A DNA stretch of 64,000 nt from Coenobita brevimanus (lineage: Eukaryota > Arthropoda > Malacostraca > Decapoda > Coenobitidae). Position 1 is the stretch's first letter; each line of letters opens with the position of its first letter. A model generated the notes under the pieces. It saw only the letters and a program-made list of their open reading frames with translations. It ran no database searches and was not told where the DNA came from. The DNA is taken from positions 13,679,360 to 13,743,359 of the forward strand of contig CM064713.1 in the NCBI GenBank assembly GCA_032717465.1. The letters are read 5' to 3'. The translations under genes were made by a program, and so were the position numbers. Shown piece after piece: positions 46,097-58,680 of the stretch.

Positions 46097-47670
46097 ATGA
46101 TGTGCTGCCTGAAAGCACGCACTTCCTCCACAAGTCCTAAGGGCCCCATCTCCCTGTTGCAGTCCGGGTGCTCCAGGTAGTCCAGAACTACTCAGCTTGG
46201 GGATGGCTGGAGTAGTGTCACGCTGAGAGGAGTCCGCATCATCGTCGCTGTCCTCGTCAGAATCTTCAACCTGCAACTGAAGATGTGATCTCGATATCAG
46301 ACAATCTCTGATACCCAGGATCGCCCTCGTCGTCATCCAACCACTCACGCACTTCGTCCACATCAACATCGTCCCCATGCGCACGTAGACGTGCATGGAA
46401 GTCATCCACGTCAAAACCTAGGAAATCGTGCTCCACATCCGTTCCAAGAAGCAGACGAGACTAACCATTTTCTAGAGTCTTGACAGAGATTTCCTTCCAT
46501 GCACTGGCCCAGTTGTAGATGGCAGACTGTTGTAGCGGCGAAGGTTTTCCAAAGTCCGCTGGCATAGAGTGTCCCATCCCTCCCTGTGCTCGTCCTTGTC
46601 CTCGAGAACAACCATCACCTCGTCCAGGAACTTCTGTCAGTACAGCTTCTTCGTTGCCACGATCACTCCTTGGTCCATCGGTTGGATGAGTGCAGTAGTA
46701 TTAGGTGGCAGAAACATGCACCTAATGCGGCCATTCTCGGTCACCAAGTCCTTGTCGCACGGGTGAGCAGGTGCAATGTCAAGGAGAAGGTGGGCCTTTA
46801 CCTGGTCGCATGTGATTCCCAGTTTCTCTGTCTGGTAATGGATGGCCTCCTTGACGAAATGGTGGTGGAACCAGTCTTTGAAGATCTGGGCAGTGAACCA
46901 TGCCTTCAAGGAATGGTACCAGACGATAGGAAGGACATCCATCACCCCACAAAGACACCAAGGCTGCTTTGCACGGCCAACAATAACGGGCTTGAGCCAG
47001 TGCATGCCGTTAGCATTGGCACAACACAAAGCAGATATCCGTTGCTTGTAGAGCTTGCGGCCAGGTAAACGCTTCTCCGTCTCCTCGGCTAGAGTGTTCG
47101 TAGGCAAAGAGTGATAGAATAAGCCAGTTTCGTCAGCGTTGTTGACTTGACCGAGAGTGAGGCCCTCCCTGTTGATCAAGCGCTTCACCTTGTGCTGAAA
47201 CTCATCTACTCCATCCTCGTTGGCGTCCAAAGCTTCGCCATGAGACTTACGGTTGGTAAGGCCATGTCGTAACTTGAACGCGAAGAGCCAACCTTCGGAT
47301 GCCTTGAAGTCTAGGGCATCGTGAAGCATTGCTAACTTCTCAGCAGCAGCCTTCAGCTCCATGCCACACACCATCACACCAGCAGCACATTGCTGTTGAT
47401 ACCAAATCAACGTGGAGCGGTCGACTTTGCATACTTGGGAGTAAACATCACCTTCCTCTCCATGTTGCATTTGCTTTTCAATGAGAAGTCAGCCCTGTAC
47501 TGCATGAGTTTGTCTCGGGATCTCTTGATATCAAACAAAGTAGATCGGGCCAGGTTGAATTCATGAAGGATGCGTGAGGAAGATCATCCCGCATCCACCT
47601 TGTCCAATATCTCCCTCTTCTTCTCCAGAGTCAAAACCACTCTCTTCCTCTTCTCAGGCGGCGGGGCCAT
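46097..47670 (-). pseudogene. Tigger transposase (HTH and DDE domains)
   Basis: ATG at 47670 opens MAPPPEKRKRVVLTLEKK, the N-terminal helix-turn-helix, continuing past a TGA (likely from TGG) as ILHEFNLARSTLFDIKRSRD. Frame 46637-47470 holds the CENP-B-like second DNA-binding domain and the DDE endonuclease: VNNADETGLFY near 47150 (first Asp), HLLLDIAPAHP near 46795 (second) and FLPPNTTALIQPMDQGVI near 46725 (third Asp). The tail, across frames, has DDDEGDPGYQRLSD near 46325 and FRQHI at 46100, where piggyBac-2 interrupts it. It would bind and cut its own termini, but stops, shifts and the insertion make it inactive. Confidence 0.85.
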
Positions 47671-47998
47671 CATCACACACATGAAGAAGAGGCACGAGAG
47701 CAGCAGGAGAGCCTGCAGCAGGTAAGGCACCACCACAAAAGCGAGCACGTGGGTGGCCATGACAACGAGCGTGCACACACAACGAGAGACGGGCAGTAAG
47801 TGGGGAGGATGCAGGGGTGCTCTAGCGGATGTTGGCAGAACGACGCACCAAAACACAGCTGGCTCATGCCGAGCGTGCCAACTTCAAATTAAGGGTGGGT
47901 AAAAGTCTGATTTTTTTCGAATTTTTTGCGTTTTTTGGCCCATTTTGGGAATATTGGATCCTGGGACGAAAATGTCCGGTAATTGGGGATGTCCGGAT
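47671..47998 (-). other. Tigger 5' non-coding region
   Basis: Leads from the start codon to the right terminus, with ATGTCCGG repeats near 47970-47995 that resemble CGTCCGG and TGTCCGG near 36747-36770. Confidence 0.55.
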
Positions 47999-48011
47999 AT
48001 TATAGGGATTA

Positions 48012-48190
<179 letters not shown>

Positions 48191-48192
<2 letters not shown>

Positions 48193-49290
48193 TCGAGTTT
48201 TACCCCATGAACCATCCAAATTACTGTATTATTGTGGGAAAGTGAAATACAGTGACCTTTAATCCAGTATGGTAATCGGATCACACATCATTGCCATACT
48301 GGACTAATTCCACACTGAACAAATAATAAACCTTATGGGGAAAATTATTTAGATGAGACAAGACTAATTCATGGCAAAAAAATCACCAGAATGTTGTAAA
48401 CAGTAATAGGCAAACATAGAAAACTGCAGTTTAACATATGTATTGTAACACCATGAGATTATTGTATGGCATGAGAAATTAGGGCAGGTAGGAAAAAAAA
48501 ATGTCCAACATATGGTGAAACTGCAGGAGAGTCCTTATGCACAGAATTTGCATTTGCATTTTTGTCACAATACTAAGTATCACTGTGGTAAATTTAAAAA
48601 GTTGCAGAAATCCATACAGATACTTTTGAATCCATCAGCCTGACAACATATCAGTTTAACATTGCAAGTGGTCACCTGCCATGTCAGAAATGGAGGCTGA
48701 TTCACCTTCATAGTCAATCTGTCTATCAGCCTGACAACTTATCAGTTTAACATGGCAAGTGGTCACCTGCCATGTCAGAAATGGAGGCTGATTCACCTTC
48801 TTAGTCAATCTGTCATTAATTGCTCATCCCTACAAACCAAATCTAATATGAACTAACATAATTTAATGTAACCTAGCTTAATTTAACCTAACTTTAGAAA
48901 ACAGAATGATCTGGGTCTAATGAATTTTGGATCCAAATCAATCAATTGTCCTCTGCAGGATGCCACTGCAAACATCAACAAACCTAACTTGGTGCACTTT
49001 AGTACAGCAACATAAATGCTATTTCTACGGAATTTGGGTGTCATAAATGGATTACACAATTATGAAAGATAGTCCTTGTCAAAACTTTCATCATTTATTA
49101 ATGGGAGCTCTCCTGCAGTATATACCAACATGCTATTATGGTGTGCCAGACAGCACAGGAAGACTGACTTGATGACATCACATGCAAATGAATGTTTTGA
49201 TTGGCCGCTGCACCTCTCCTGGCCAATGCGTGTCCTCAGTCGCTGCGACACCTCTCCCTGGACTTATGGGACTAATGGACCCCCCCCCCC

Positions 49291-49321
<31 letters not shown>

Positions 49322-50089
49322 GGATTTTGTTAATGTCTTGTATTAAACTAATTTATTTACTGATTTTTTTTTTAGTGTGTACCACTTTAAAGGTGGTTAG
49401 TAGTAAAGAAACGTCAGATGCAACACCACTGTATTAGCACGAATACAGTGAATGCTGAGGGTAATGCCAAGTAGGTGGATGTCAATTCAGTACATATGAC
49501 TGATGGTAGAGATAAAAGAGTTCCAGTTTACTGGGGGGAAAAAATCCAAAGCCTCCTGATCCTAACAATTTTGGATTTGGGAAACTGCACTGTATTCTGA
49601 ATGTCAAGGATCACCTTCACATGAAAGGGAATGACTCATGGTACTGCATCAGTACACAATACAAAAATCCATTTAAAAGAATCCACTTAGGGGTGACTTC
49701 AATCTGGTGGGGATGTTACATACAGTCTTCATTTATCCCTTCATCACCGCTAGACATAATTCCAAACTATAAAATCACCTGGAGGTTGTAAGAATAAACT
49801 AAAATGATACGTTACAACAGTGAAGGTTTTAATGATCTCTCAGTCATAGTCCTGACCAGAAAAAAAAATTAAATATGACATACTGTATTAGCTATAAGCA
49901 AAAGTCCCTGAGGGAATGCACTGTTGAACGTGTCTTGTAGATGATTCCCCTTTGATGGCTATGTGCCATACTTCTGTAATGTTGAATGTATGATCTCTCA
50001 ATCAGCATACTTGCAATACGAAGATTATTTTATTTTTTAAATGAAACAACTCATTATTTCTGTACTGAAAATGTTTATCTGAAATAATA
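48191..50089. other. non-coding, with an 89-bp tandem duplication and a poly-A
   Basis: No gene visible. 48634-48811 is a two-copy tandem repeat. 49269-49317 is C-run plus poly-A. Around 48840-48900 the TAACCTAACTTA-rich text is common arthropod intergenic sequence. Confidence 0.5.
48634..48811 (+). repeat. 89-bp unit repeated twice
   Basis: 48634-48722 and 48723-48811 start ATCAGCCTGACAAC and differ at only a few positions. Confidence 0.95.
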
Positions 50090-50237
50090 TCCAAGGGGTG
50101 GTTGGGGTTTATTACTCATGTAATGCCAGTCAGGGATGAGTGAGGGTGGTCACTCTCATCTTCAATGTCAGGACCAATGTGCCTAGCCCCGGGCTCCTAC
50201 ACTCCTCATGGGGCAACACTGGAATAGATGATGAACT
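50090..50237 (+). mobile_element. GGAT-tailed SINE copy, 5' truncated
   Basis: Starts CCAAGGGGTGGTTGGGGTTT and shares GGATGAGTGAGGGTGGTCAC and GGGCTCCTACACTCCTCATG with the other copies. The tail is short (GATGATGAAC). Confidence 0.8.
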
Positions 50238-52305
50238 AATGAATAACTAAGTTCTCTGTTACAAAAGGTCTCCCCTGAGCTTAAGAAATCTGACCACAGT
50301 AGCATAATTTTAAAATGTCATCCTACTCCTGAAATTAACAGTGAGTAATGCCACAATTTTTTATTATTACAATGAACCTCACATCAGGTGATTTAATTTT
50401 GCTTAGAGAACTCCAAACCCCCATAATAGTTAATGGAAATGGTTTCTAAATACAGTACTTTAATACTCTAGGTCTCCCCTAACCTGGATATAAACCTTCT
50501 GGCAATTGCAAGAATTCATCATTCAATCCTGTATTACTCCATCAGGGGCATACAGGGATGCCAACAGTATCTGTTGTTCCCAAACTTCCAAGCAGACACC
50601 AATACAAGTACAGCAATGCATTAACCAGATCCAACACTACTTAACTTGGCTGATTTAACAAGAAACTATGCACTCAATGCAGTAAGACCACTGACATAAT
50701 GCAAACATAATACTGTAAACAATAAGCTAGCTACATATAGGTTGAGTGACTGGATAACATCAACACTGGGAGGTACTACACCATCAATATCTCTGCAGAC
50801 TTGCAACTTCTTACATTATGTAGCTACAGTAAGTGGGAGTAATTGCAATGAGGAACTTGGCTGCAGTTCTAAAGCTTTGTAACTTGTGCCTCTGAGCCTG
50901 TGACCTGTTATTCACCTATTATTATGGGATACAAGGCCACTGTACTATTCAGGTTACCACAATTATCTTCCCCAGGTTATTATCTTACCTACCAACCCAC
51001 AATAGGTGAATGGACACCTGTGTTGAGTGGCACCAGCTGCTCACACCAGGATTTGAACACTGGTGCTATTGGGCCATCAGCTTCATAGCTAGTAAAGCCA
51101 ACCATGTAGCCATTGTGAATAAGAGGTTAACATGCATTATTTTACATACAAATATGAGAAGTGACTTTAAAAACTCATCTTCTCTGTAACTTTATATTTA
51201 CAATTATGGAAAATTACCTCTAAAACTCATCTTCCCTGTAAAAAAAAAAAAAAAAAAAAAAAAGACCACTATAACCCCATTGGATAAAGATGCTCACCAG
51301 CAAGCATTATAGCTACATTACTTGCTTTAGCAAATGCTGGACATCTAGGAGCTCCTGGAAGAAAAATCATATATGGTAAATACAGTACTAAACAATAACT
51401 TCTCAAAACACCATCTCACACATGTAAGAATATGTCAAATATCAATTAATCTGATTAAAGAATACAGTATAAAATTCCAGAAAATATGAAGAGGAAACTT
51501 GTGTGACAAGTCTCAATTTGTACATACATATGGAGGGAGTCTGTGAACCATGGGAACACATGGACAATGTAGACTAAACTGTACTATTCTGGGACACCTT
51601 TTTGTACCTATGATGACTGGAGCTAATTATGCTGGTCTAATAAAAAGTGGTGTGTGACATCTCAATTTTACTAAACCATCTTCTGCTAATTTAAGGTACT
51701 TCTGTATTATGCAGAAATGCATACTGCTTTATTACAATGGTTTCTAGGAACTCTTGATCCTTTGGCTGTGAACCTCCTCCACCAACCGGGTCTCACAGCT
51801 TTACAAGTGAAAACTGATTGTACAGTAAACTGGTGGATACTATGATAAAATCCTCCACTTTTTAGATCATCAGATTTAATGCCTTTTTATAATCTTAGGG
51901 CCCATTTTAGTCTACCCTCCTGCCTACACATCCTACCTCTCTCTTTCTAGAGGAGATTTTGTTAAATGTTACCACCCAAGCTCCCTCATTCTGTCCTCTG
52001 CTTAAGATCCTTGTGGGAACTCCTGTCACGCTGAGATACATCATGGCCAGAGTGAGGTGACCATAATGTAGCATGTGTGACAATACCCTCTACAGAAGTG
52101 ACACTGCGATCTGCCAAAAGGAGCCAAAAAGCTGAACACAGCTCTAGAATTCAACAAGTGAAGGAAAGCACTTGGCATGTTTGTAAAGATGAGACACATC
52201 ATAAGAGTTGAGAGCAGAGTGAGGTGTCAGTGATGCACCATACATGATGCTGCATTCCTCATAATTGGCACTGCATTCAACCTAGACACCAAAATGCTGA
52301 GCACA
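50238..52305. other. non-coding stretch
   Basis: No gene or identifiable element; one poly-A run at 51240-51263. Frames are short and unsupported. Confidence 0.5.
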
Positions 52306-52622
52306 TCTCCATCCATCCATCCATCATCCAATCCTAAGTTGCCCCATGAGGAGTGTAGGAGCCCGGGGCTATGCAAGTTGGTCCTGACATTTAAGGTGAG
52401 AGTGACCAGCCTCACTCATCCCTGAGTGACAGTAGGTGAGCAATAAACCCCAACCACCCCTTGGATATCAACCTTCACTGGCTCAATCCAACTGGAGCAC
52501 CGTAATTACCCACTAAGCCACCTGGCACCATAATTTGGTTATATGGTTACCACCCAGCATAGCACATGGTTTCCTGGTGTACAGGAAAACCATCTGGCTT
52601 GTCACAGAATGTAGAGTCACCC
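52306..52622 (-). mobile_element. complete GGAT-tailed SINE with tRNA-like head and LINE-shared 5' hairpin
   Basis: On minus, from 52622: a 5' module with GTGACAAGCCAGATGG, a hairpin (GGTTTTCCTGTACACCAGG and its pair) and GGGTGGTAACCATATAACC; then a tRNA-like head with A-box-like TGGCTTAGTGGG near 52520; then the core with GGGACC/GGACCAACTT; then GGATGGATGG at 52310-52325. This is the most complete copy of the family in the window. The 5' module also stands in the RTE-like LINE leader at 11990-11900. Confidence 0.75.
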
Positions 52623-53943
52623 ACAGGCAGAAGGAAAAAATAATGACAGAAAGAAAGACAAAAGAGGGAGTGTAAAGTCACCTGTAGGCAGAAGGACGAG
52701 GAAAGAATAAAGGAAAGAAAGACAGACGAGGATGGAAGGAAAGAAAGATGGAGGAGAGGAAAGGGTGGACACCGGAGAGCAGCACTACATCAAGCCAAGG
52801 ATTAAAAAAGAAATGAAAGAAAGCTTCAGGCAGCTGCAGACAGGATGCTATGTGACACCTTGTGGTGACCTGTGCCATAAGCCCATAGCGTGCCAGGCAT
52901 GGTGTTGTCTCCTGACATGATGCACCTAAGGGAAAAAAACTCAAAGCAGAGTTTCTTGCCTACCTCTGTCAGGCCAAGGGGTGAGTCAAGTCACCAGGAA
53001 CAACCTAGTGTGATGTATCCCTAATTAAAGGGATTTGTGAGAAAGCAGTTCTTCCTTCACTTGGTATGTCCCACAGCAGACAGTCTACGGAAAATTATGC
53101 CAAAGGAAAAACACAAACCCAAGTGAAAGCAGCAAAACTAACAACTCGAAGGGTAAGAAGCAGGAAAAGCAAGAAAAAAAAAAATTAAAACAATCAGAAA
53201 ATATAATAAACAAACTACAATGGAAAAGGAATCACTGAAGGGGATACCAACCCAGCAAAAACAAATAAGGCAGCATATTACATGGGCTACATCAACAAAG
53301 GCAAGCAGTCTGTCCTGGGGGGCGGGGGGACTGAAATGTCAGGCATGTCCTAACTCAAGAAAAAGCTAAGAAACCCACCTAGAAAAGGCTCTGAAAAACA
53401 AGAACAAACAGGGAAAAAAACAATGGCGCAGGACTAGATGACACAACAGATAAGTGAACAATGCTATGCACCTACAGTTTCATGGCTGTGTTGGAATGCA
53501 CAAGACCATTCCAGAGGTGGTTAATGGCAAGGAAGTGCATACTTTGCCAACTATTTTAAACTTTAAATTCTCTTCCCTGCTGAGTGATGTAAAGAAAAGG
53601 ATGCTTACCATATAGGATGTGCTCAGGTATACACTACACCCTTTGTGCCAATAAATTGAGGGTTTTACTCTAAAACCTGCCAGTTTCACCCAGTCCATCT
53701 GCTTATGACATTTCCCACTCCCAATCTGAATACCAGACACAAGCAATTAATAGCTCTTAGAGATGGTAATGGCACTGGTACTATACCTAACAGCTCAAGC
53801 ACCATTACAAACTCCTCAGTGTTACAAAGTCTTAGTGCAGATGTTTATGATTCACAACACAGGAAAGAGAGAAATTATCTTCATTTTGAGCAAATGTTCA
53901 AGTGAATTTTACCCTCATTTTTTGTCACAGTACGAAATCTGTG
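52623..53943. other. non-coding stretch, purine-rich in part
   Basis: 52625-52760 is GAAAG/GGAAAGAAAG-rich. No gene recognised; the frames are short. Confidence 0.5.
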
Positions 53944-54875
53944 CAGAAAGTATCTGACTTTAGGCTCTAAAAAATAAATAGCAAACCTGTTGAGCTAGGA
54001 CACTAATCCCCATCCAAGTAGGCCCCTTCTGACTTGACACATAACCAAGCATTCCTTCCATTGCCTGAAACATTTTTTCAGTCAGTTTTCGGTACCTCCT
54101 GCAGGTGCTTCGTCACATTCATGATCTCTTCTCTTGGATGAACATTGGTCATGTCATGTTGGAGTGTGCAAATCACGATCCTGACTTTCTGAAGACTGTT
54201 ATCACTGGAGATGAAACTTAGATGTGTGGATACAACCCAGAAACCAAAGCACAGTCATCCCAGTGGAATCGTGCAGAGTTGCCTCAGTCAAAAATAGCAC
54301 GACAGGTCCTCAGCAAGGTGAAATGCATGTTGACATTTTTTTTTTTTTTTTTTTTTTTTTTACTACCGTGGCACTGTGTATCACGAATGCAGTACACACC
54401 AGGTCAGACTGTTTACAAACATTACTACCTCGACATTATCCATCATCTTCATGACTCAGTTCGGCAGAAGAGACCAGACCTTTGGAAAGTAGCAAGTTGG
54501 AAGCTGCACCATGACAATGACCCTGCCCATTCTTCTCAACTGATTCAGGAATTTTTGACCATGCACAACATCCCACAGGTCCAGCAGGCTCCCTACTCAA
54601 CATACATGGCTCCATGTGACTTTTGGTTATTCCCCATGTTCAAAACTCCGCTGAAGGATTCCCGATTTGAGATGAGAGAAAAGACCATGACAAATGCAAC
54701 GAAGCACCCACAGGAGATACCGAAAACTGACTTTGAATAATGTTTCAGGCAGTACTGGAGAGAATGCTGGGCTATCTGTGTCAAGTCAGAAAGGGCCTAC
54801 TTTGAGGGAGATTAGTGTCCTTGCTCAACAGATTTGCTATATATTCTTTTAGAGCCTAAAGCCAGATACTTTCTG
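53944..54875 (+). mobile_element. rearranged mariner with ~190-bp inverted ends
   Basis: Both ends read CAGAAAGTATCTG(A/G)CTTTAGGC inward. The inverted similarity is not limited to a normal ~30-base mariner end: 53944-54135 matches the reverse complement of about 54690-54875, which includes the last ~20 codons of the transposase (AGTCAGTTTTCGGTA on the left). The N-terminal two-thirds of the transposase is missing. No TA duplication is visible at the edges. Confidence 0.75.
54186..54740 (+). pseudogene. mariner transposase, C-terminal part
   Basis: Reads TGDET, stop, then GYNPETKAQSSQW near 54230; after a T run, RGTVYHE near 54367; then YYLDIIHHLHDSVRQKRPDL near 54423, LHHDNDPAHSSQLIQEFL near 54505 and PYSTYMAPCDFWLFP near 54590. 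The second and third Asp are 34 residues apart, the DD34D signature of mariner. A T run of about 23 bases at 54339-54361 replaces the FFD codons seen in relatives. Stops and the missing N-terminus make it inactive. Confidence 0.85.
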
Positions 54876-55789
54876 AACTGACCATGCATATAAAGCAACC
54901 TCCAGAGGACAGCCAAATTTCTCCCTTAAATGAATTTTCCTCTAATTATGAATCCACATTCTACAAGTAAACTTGGGGTGAACAGATTCAGAAGCAGCTG
55001 ACATGCAAGTTGCACTGGTAAGTCTAGCTTACATGGATGCTCTGATGAGTGGCAATGTTCACTCTAAGGGTATTTTAAGTGCCTGGGTGATGTAGTTAAC
55101 CAACATGAATGAGATTCTTGACCACAGTGATTAGGAGATATGGCACCCTGTTTTAGGCACAGAACCGAAACACAACACTGCAGACACTGAATTCTTTTAC
55201 CTAGTACAGTAAATGGAAAGGAAGTAGAGTACAGTACAAACTAGCCCAGTGACACCACACTCCAACTGCACCTTGTCCTGGCCTATCTGCAACTTGCCTT
55301 CCTCAATGGTCCCTTGTTTACCAAATGGATGATTTTCACAGGCCTGTGTATAAAGACTAAGGTAACTATGCCTTATAGTAATTCATTTTTATGTTGCCTT
55401 TTATGCTACAAATCTCTACTGCTAGCCACCTAAAAAACTGATATGATAGTTTCTCCCATTTCACAGTACCGGTACCAGTTGTAGCTATGTCAAAAGTTGT
55501 GCTACTTTGAGCACACCCCTGATACATATGGATGAATTACAGTACCATACATTCAGTGTTTACCACGGATATCTACCCTTCTTTTTAATGCCAGATGCCT
55601 ACCCCAAAGTTCATGCAAGACAGCTTAAACAAAATAACCAGAAGTGGTAGGTGGTGGCGACCATCATCCACTCACTTGATGTAGTGCTGCCTACTTCTTC
55701 CTTAGCCTTTATCATTCTTTTTCTGTGCCTGCCCTCCTCTCTTCCTATTTCTCCCATCTTTTCTGTCAATACTTATTGCTTTTCTTTCC
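54876..55789. other. non-coding stretch
   Basis: No gene or named element visible. Confidence 0.5.
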
Positions 55790-56024
55790 ATTACAGGTGG
55801 CTTTACATTGAGTGACAAGCCAAATGGTTTCCTGTAAGCCAAGAAACCATTTACAACGCTGGGTGGTAACCATATAACCAAACCATACATGCTCCATACG
55901 TGTCAAGTAGGTTGGTAGAGGGTTAGTGCCCCTCCCTGTAAAACAAATATATAACTAAGAGTCAAGTGGCCACCCTGTATGGGATAATGGCATCTGGCAA
56001 TAGATAGATAGATAGATAGACCAT
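55790..56024 (+). mobile_element. internally deleted RTE-derived element with full 5' leader
   Basis: The 5' part has GAGTGACAAGCCAAATGG, a hairpin (GGTTTCCTGTAAGCC and AAGAAACC) and GGGTGGTAACCATATAACC, then GGTTGGTAGAGGGTTAGTG. It passes directly at about 55960 to the RTE-like 3' end GTGGCCACCCTGTATGGG and CTGGCAATAGATAGATAG. No ORF2 is left, so it depends on a LINE for movement. Confidence 0.75.
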
Positions 56025-56190
56025 CCAGGCTATCACAACATATCGCCATTCCATTACGCCACCTTCCCTTCTGCACTCCTCCATGAAAACTTTCCACGAC
56101 CATTCTTGTTTTTCTTCCCTTAGTCTCCCTTCAACTTCACCTTTGTACACTCTGTTAACATTTCTTTCCTCATCCATTACATACACCCAT
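56025..56190 (-). pseudogene. scrap of an RTE-like LINE C-terminus
   Basis: On minus: MDEERNVNRVYKGEVEGRL near 56175 and EWSWKVFMEECRREGGVMEW near 56110, like the last residues of an RTE-group ORF2. Too short to place in a family. Confidence 0.4.
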
Positions 56191-57638
56191 ACTTCTTCAA
56201 CACATTAGCTACAGTATAGTGCTTACAGGAAAAATAATAGTATACAAGACATGAAGGCAACATCACATCATCTTTTGGTAACAAAGTTTAAAAAACTGTT
56301 CAGATGCAAGACTTAAACTCGCAACTGGAAAAAAAAAAAAAAAAATTCTTGGCATAAACTTTACTAGGAGAAGTTTTGGCCTGACATGCTGTCTCTTCAC
56401 GTGTAAGGACAGAGACTATGGGGCTGACAGTGTTGTATCTCCCAAAACAACCTTACAACTACTGGCATAGTTATTCCAATACCATGTCTGCACTGAACTG
56501 ATTATATATTTCTGAGAAAACACGTCAGAGGTACCATATTGCCTTAGCCCTTACCAGTGTCTAAGTTAGTGATATAAATCTGAGGAAGACATCAGCAGCC
56601 ATTCCCATATATAGTGTCCCTTCAGGTCGCTAAGAGATACGCCTTCATGTGCTGGCAACAATATGGGTTGAACAAATAACTCCCTTCCTATCCTTTGACA
56701 GGAGGATGGCAGACTAGCAAGAGAAAGCAACTTCAGTCTAGTTCACCACAATCATATTCCAATGAGTCTAAGGCAAAAGCAGCAACAACAACAGGCTGTT
56801 TGGGCCTGCAGCTAGGTTATTAGTTCACAAGATCTGAGAGTAAACAAAGAACTTACTACTGTACTTCCAATACAGAATTTCAAGAATTTAGTTTATGCTT
56901 GCTTATTTTAATCATCCACATCCTGTCCTGGGCTGCATTCACATTAACTTGGCAAGCTGTCATCAACAATGGTAAATGCACTGCTTGCCTTATGTTCGGC
57001 AATCATGGTTGTTTCATTATCAGTCCACATGCAAGCAAAGCAATCATGTTGGGATGTGAAAAGATACCATGACAACAATGCTGTCATCTTAACATAAAGA
57101 AACATTTGCCACAAGTGGAAATTCATTCACATGAGTAGGAACTAACGTTCAGTCAGATTCTCTTGGTGATATTTTGTTTCAACTGTGAAAAATTTACTGA
57201 AGAATGAAAGCATTATATTAGCAAAAGAGATAAGAAAAATAAGGTTATTGTCAACACCAAGTGCAGGCTCAAAACTAGAATTTCACAGTATCTTTCAGAC
57301 ATGACAGAAGTTCTGTAGGAGGTAGTCTTAGGTAGACAACAGTGTCCATGATGGTGTTGTCATTTACTGTACTGTAATTCAGCAGTCACTGTTACCCAGC
57401 ACCAAACATAGCATCCAGTATTATGATTGCTTTTGCTTCCACGACAGATGGTGTGAAGGGAGTAATCACTCCTGCTCACCCTGCCTCAACAAGCACCAAT
57501 TCACTGATATGCCTGCAAAGCTATCATGATCAGCAGGAGTGAACAAAGCCCTGGTTTCTCATTTTATACAAAACAGCAGGATGGTCAGAGCATGATTCTG
57601 ATCTCCCTTCACACTCATACTTGGTACAACAAATCTGT

Positions 57639-57681
<43 letters not shown>

Positions 57682-57856
57682 ACATTGTAAAATTTATGAG
57701 GATGATTACAGCAGACTACTTCATCTTTCATATATCAAGAGAATGCTGAGTGTCTAACAACAACTTTATCAGAACAGCATCAGCATATAAATGTACATGT
57801 TTTGGTCCAACCCAACAATTGGTCTCTCTCTCTCTCTCTCTCTATTTTCTTTATGA
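56191..57856. other. non-coding stretch with poly-A and CT runs
   Basis: No gene recognised. Runs: A at 56329-56344 and 57642-57678, CT at 57822-57842. Confidence 0.5.
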
Positions 57857-58070
57857 TGCCTGGTGGTCTAGCGGGTTAAGGTACTCCAGTTGGATGTGGC
57901 CCATAAGTGCTTACATATGAGGGGTGCTTGGGGTTTCTTACTCACAAAATCCCATTCAGGGAAGAGCGACTGGTCACTCTTGTGCTTAATGTTGAGAATA
58001 AGATGCTTAGCCCCAGGCCCTTACACTCCTGAGGAGTCAAAAAATGGGTTGGGTGATGAATGGATGGATA
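57857..58070 (+). mobile_element. GGAT-tailed tRNA-derived SINE
   Basis: Starts GCCTGGTGGTCTAGCGGG, an A-box-like tRNA head, followed by GGTACTCCAGTTGGATGTGG, the family core (58000-58030) and the tail GATGAATGGATGGATA. It lacks the 5' hairpin module. Divergence from the 52306 copy is higher than that of the others. Confidence 0.75.
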
Positions 58071-58179
58071 CCACCCTCACTACACCATACACAACTAAAG
58101 AATTCCCAACCAAACACTCTCTGTATGCACTCCACCAGTTTTCCAAAGCCATTTGCTCCCAATTCACTGACCCTACGTG

Positions 58180-58680
58180 GTGAGTGACAAACAGGGAGGT
58201 CTTAGACATTGCTGTGGATGTCTGGATCAAATATTTGCAAAGATAAATAGTGCATGTGAGAAAGACTGCACACACTTTATGGCACTGATGAACCAAGAAA
58301 AATTGTATGACAGGATAAACAAGGTGATTGTAGGCAATTATACAAGCTATTGTGCTGCATCAATGGAAAGCGGCTGAATGATGTGATTTTTTTGTTCTAT
58401 GATGGGGACAAAGCAGGAGTAAAAGTACAGTAGTGGTTGTCTGGGTATGTGGTTCAGTATCAGTGCTGGAGTAATGTCACCATGATTGTTCAATATGTGT
58501 GTGAAAGAGGTTATCAGTGAGGCTAGGTAGGAAGAGAGGGATGGGACTGATACTGAACAGTGAAGAATGTTAACTTTGATATGATGTGTGCAGAAGATGC
58601 TATGTTGTTTGCTGATGGTGAAAAGGAACTTTAAAAATTAGTTCAGAGATTTATGAATTTCTGTGGGCATAGTGTTTTAA
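58180..58680 (+). pseudogene. decayed LINE reverse transcriptase fragment
   Basis: The frame 58190-58377 reads KQGGLRHCCGCLDQIFAKIN and HFMALMNQEKLYDRINK, recognisable as QGGFRKGRGCIDQIF and AFMDLEKAYDRVN of RTE-like elements. An FADDTVLF-like trace lies near 58590-58615. Many stops. Confidence 0.6.

Noticed and set aside
48634..48811. CRISPR-like array
   Set aside because: Two adjacent copies without spacers in a eukaryotic sequence; a simple tandem duplication. No CRISPR array is present anywhere.
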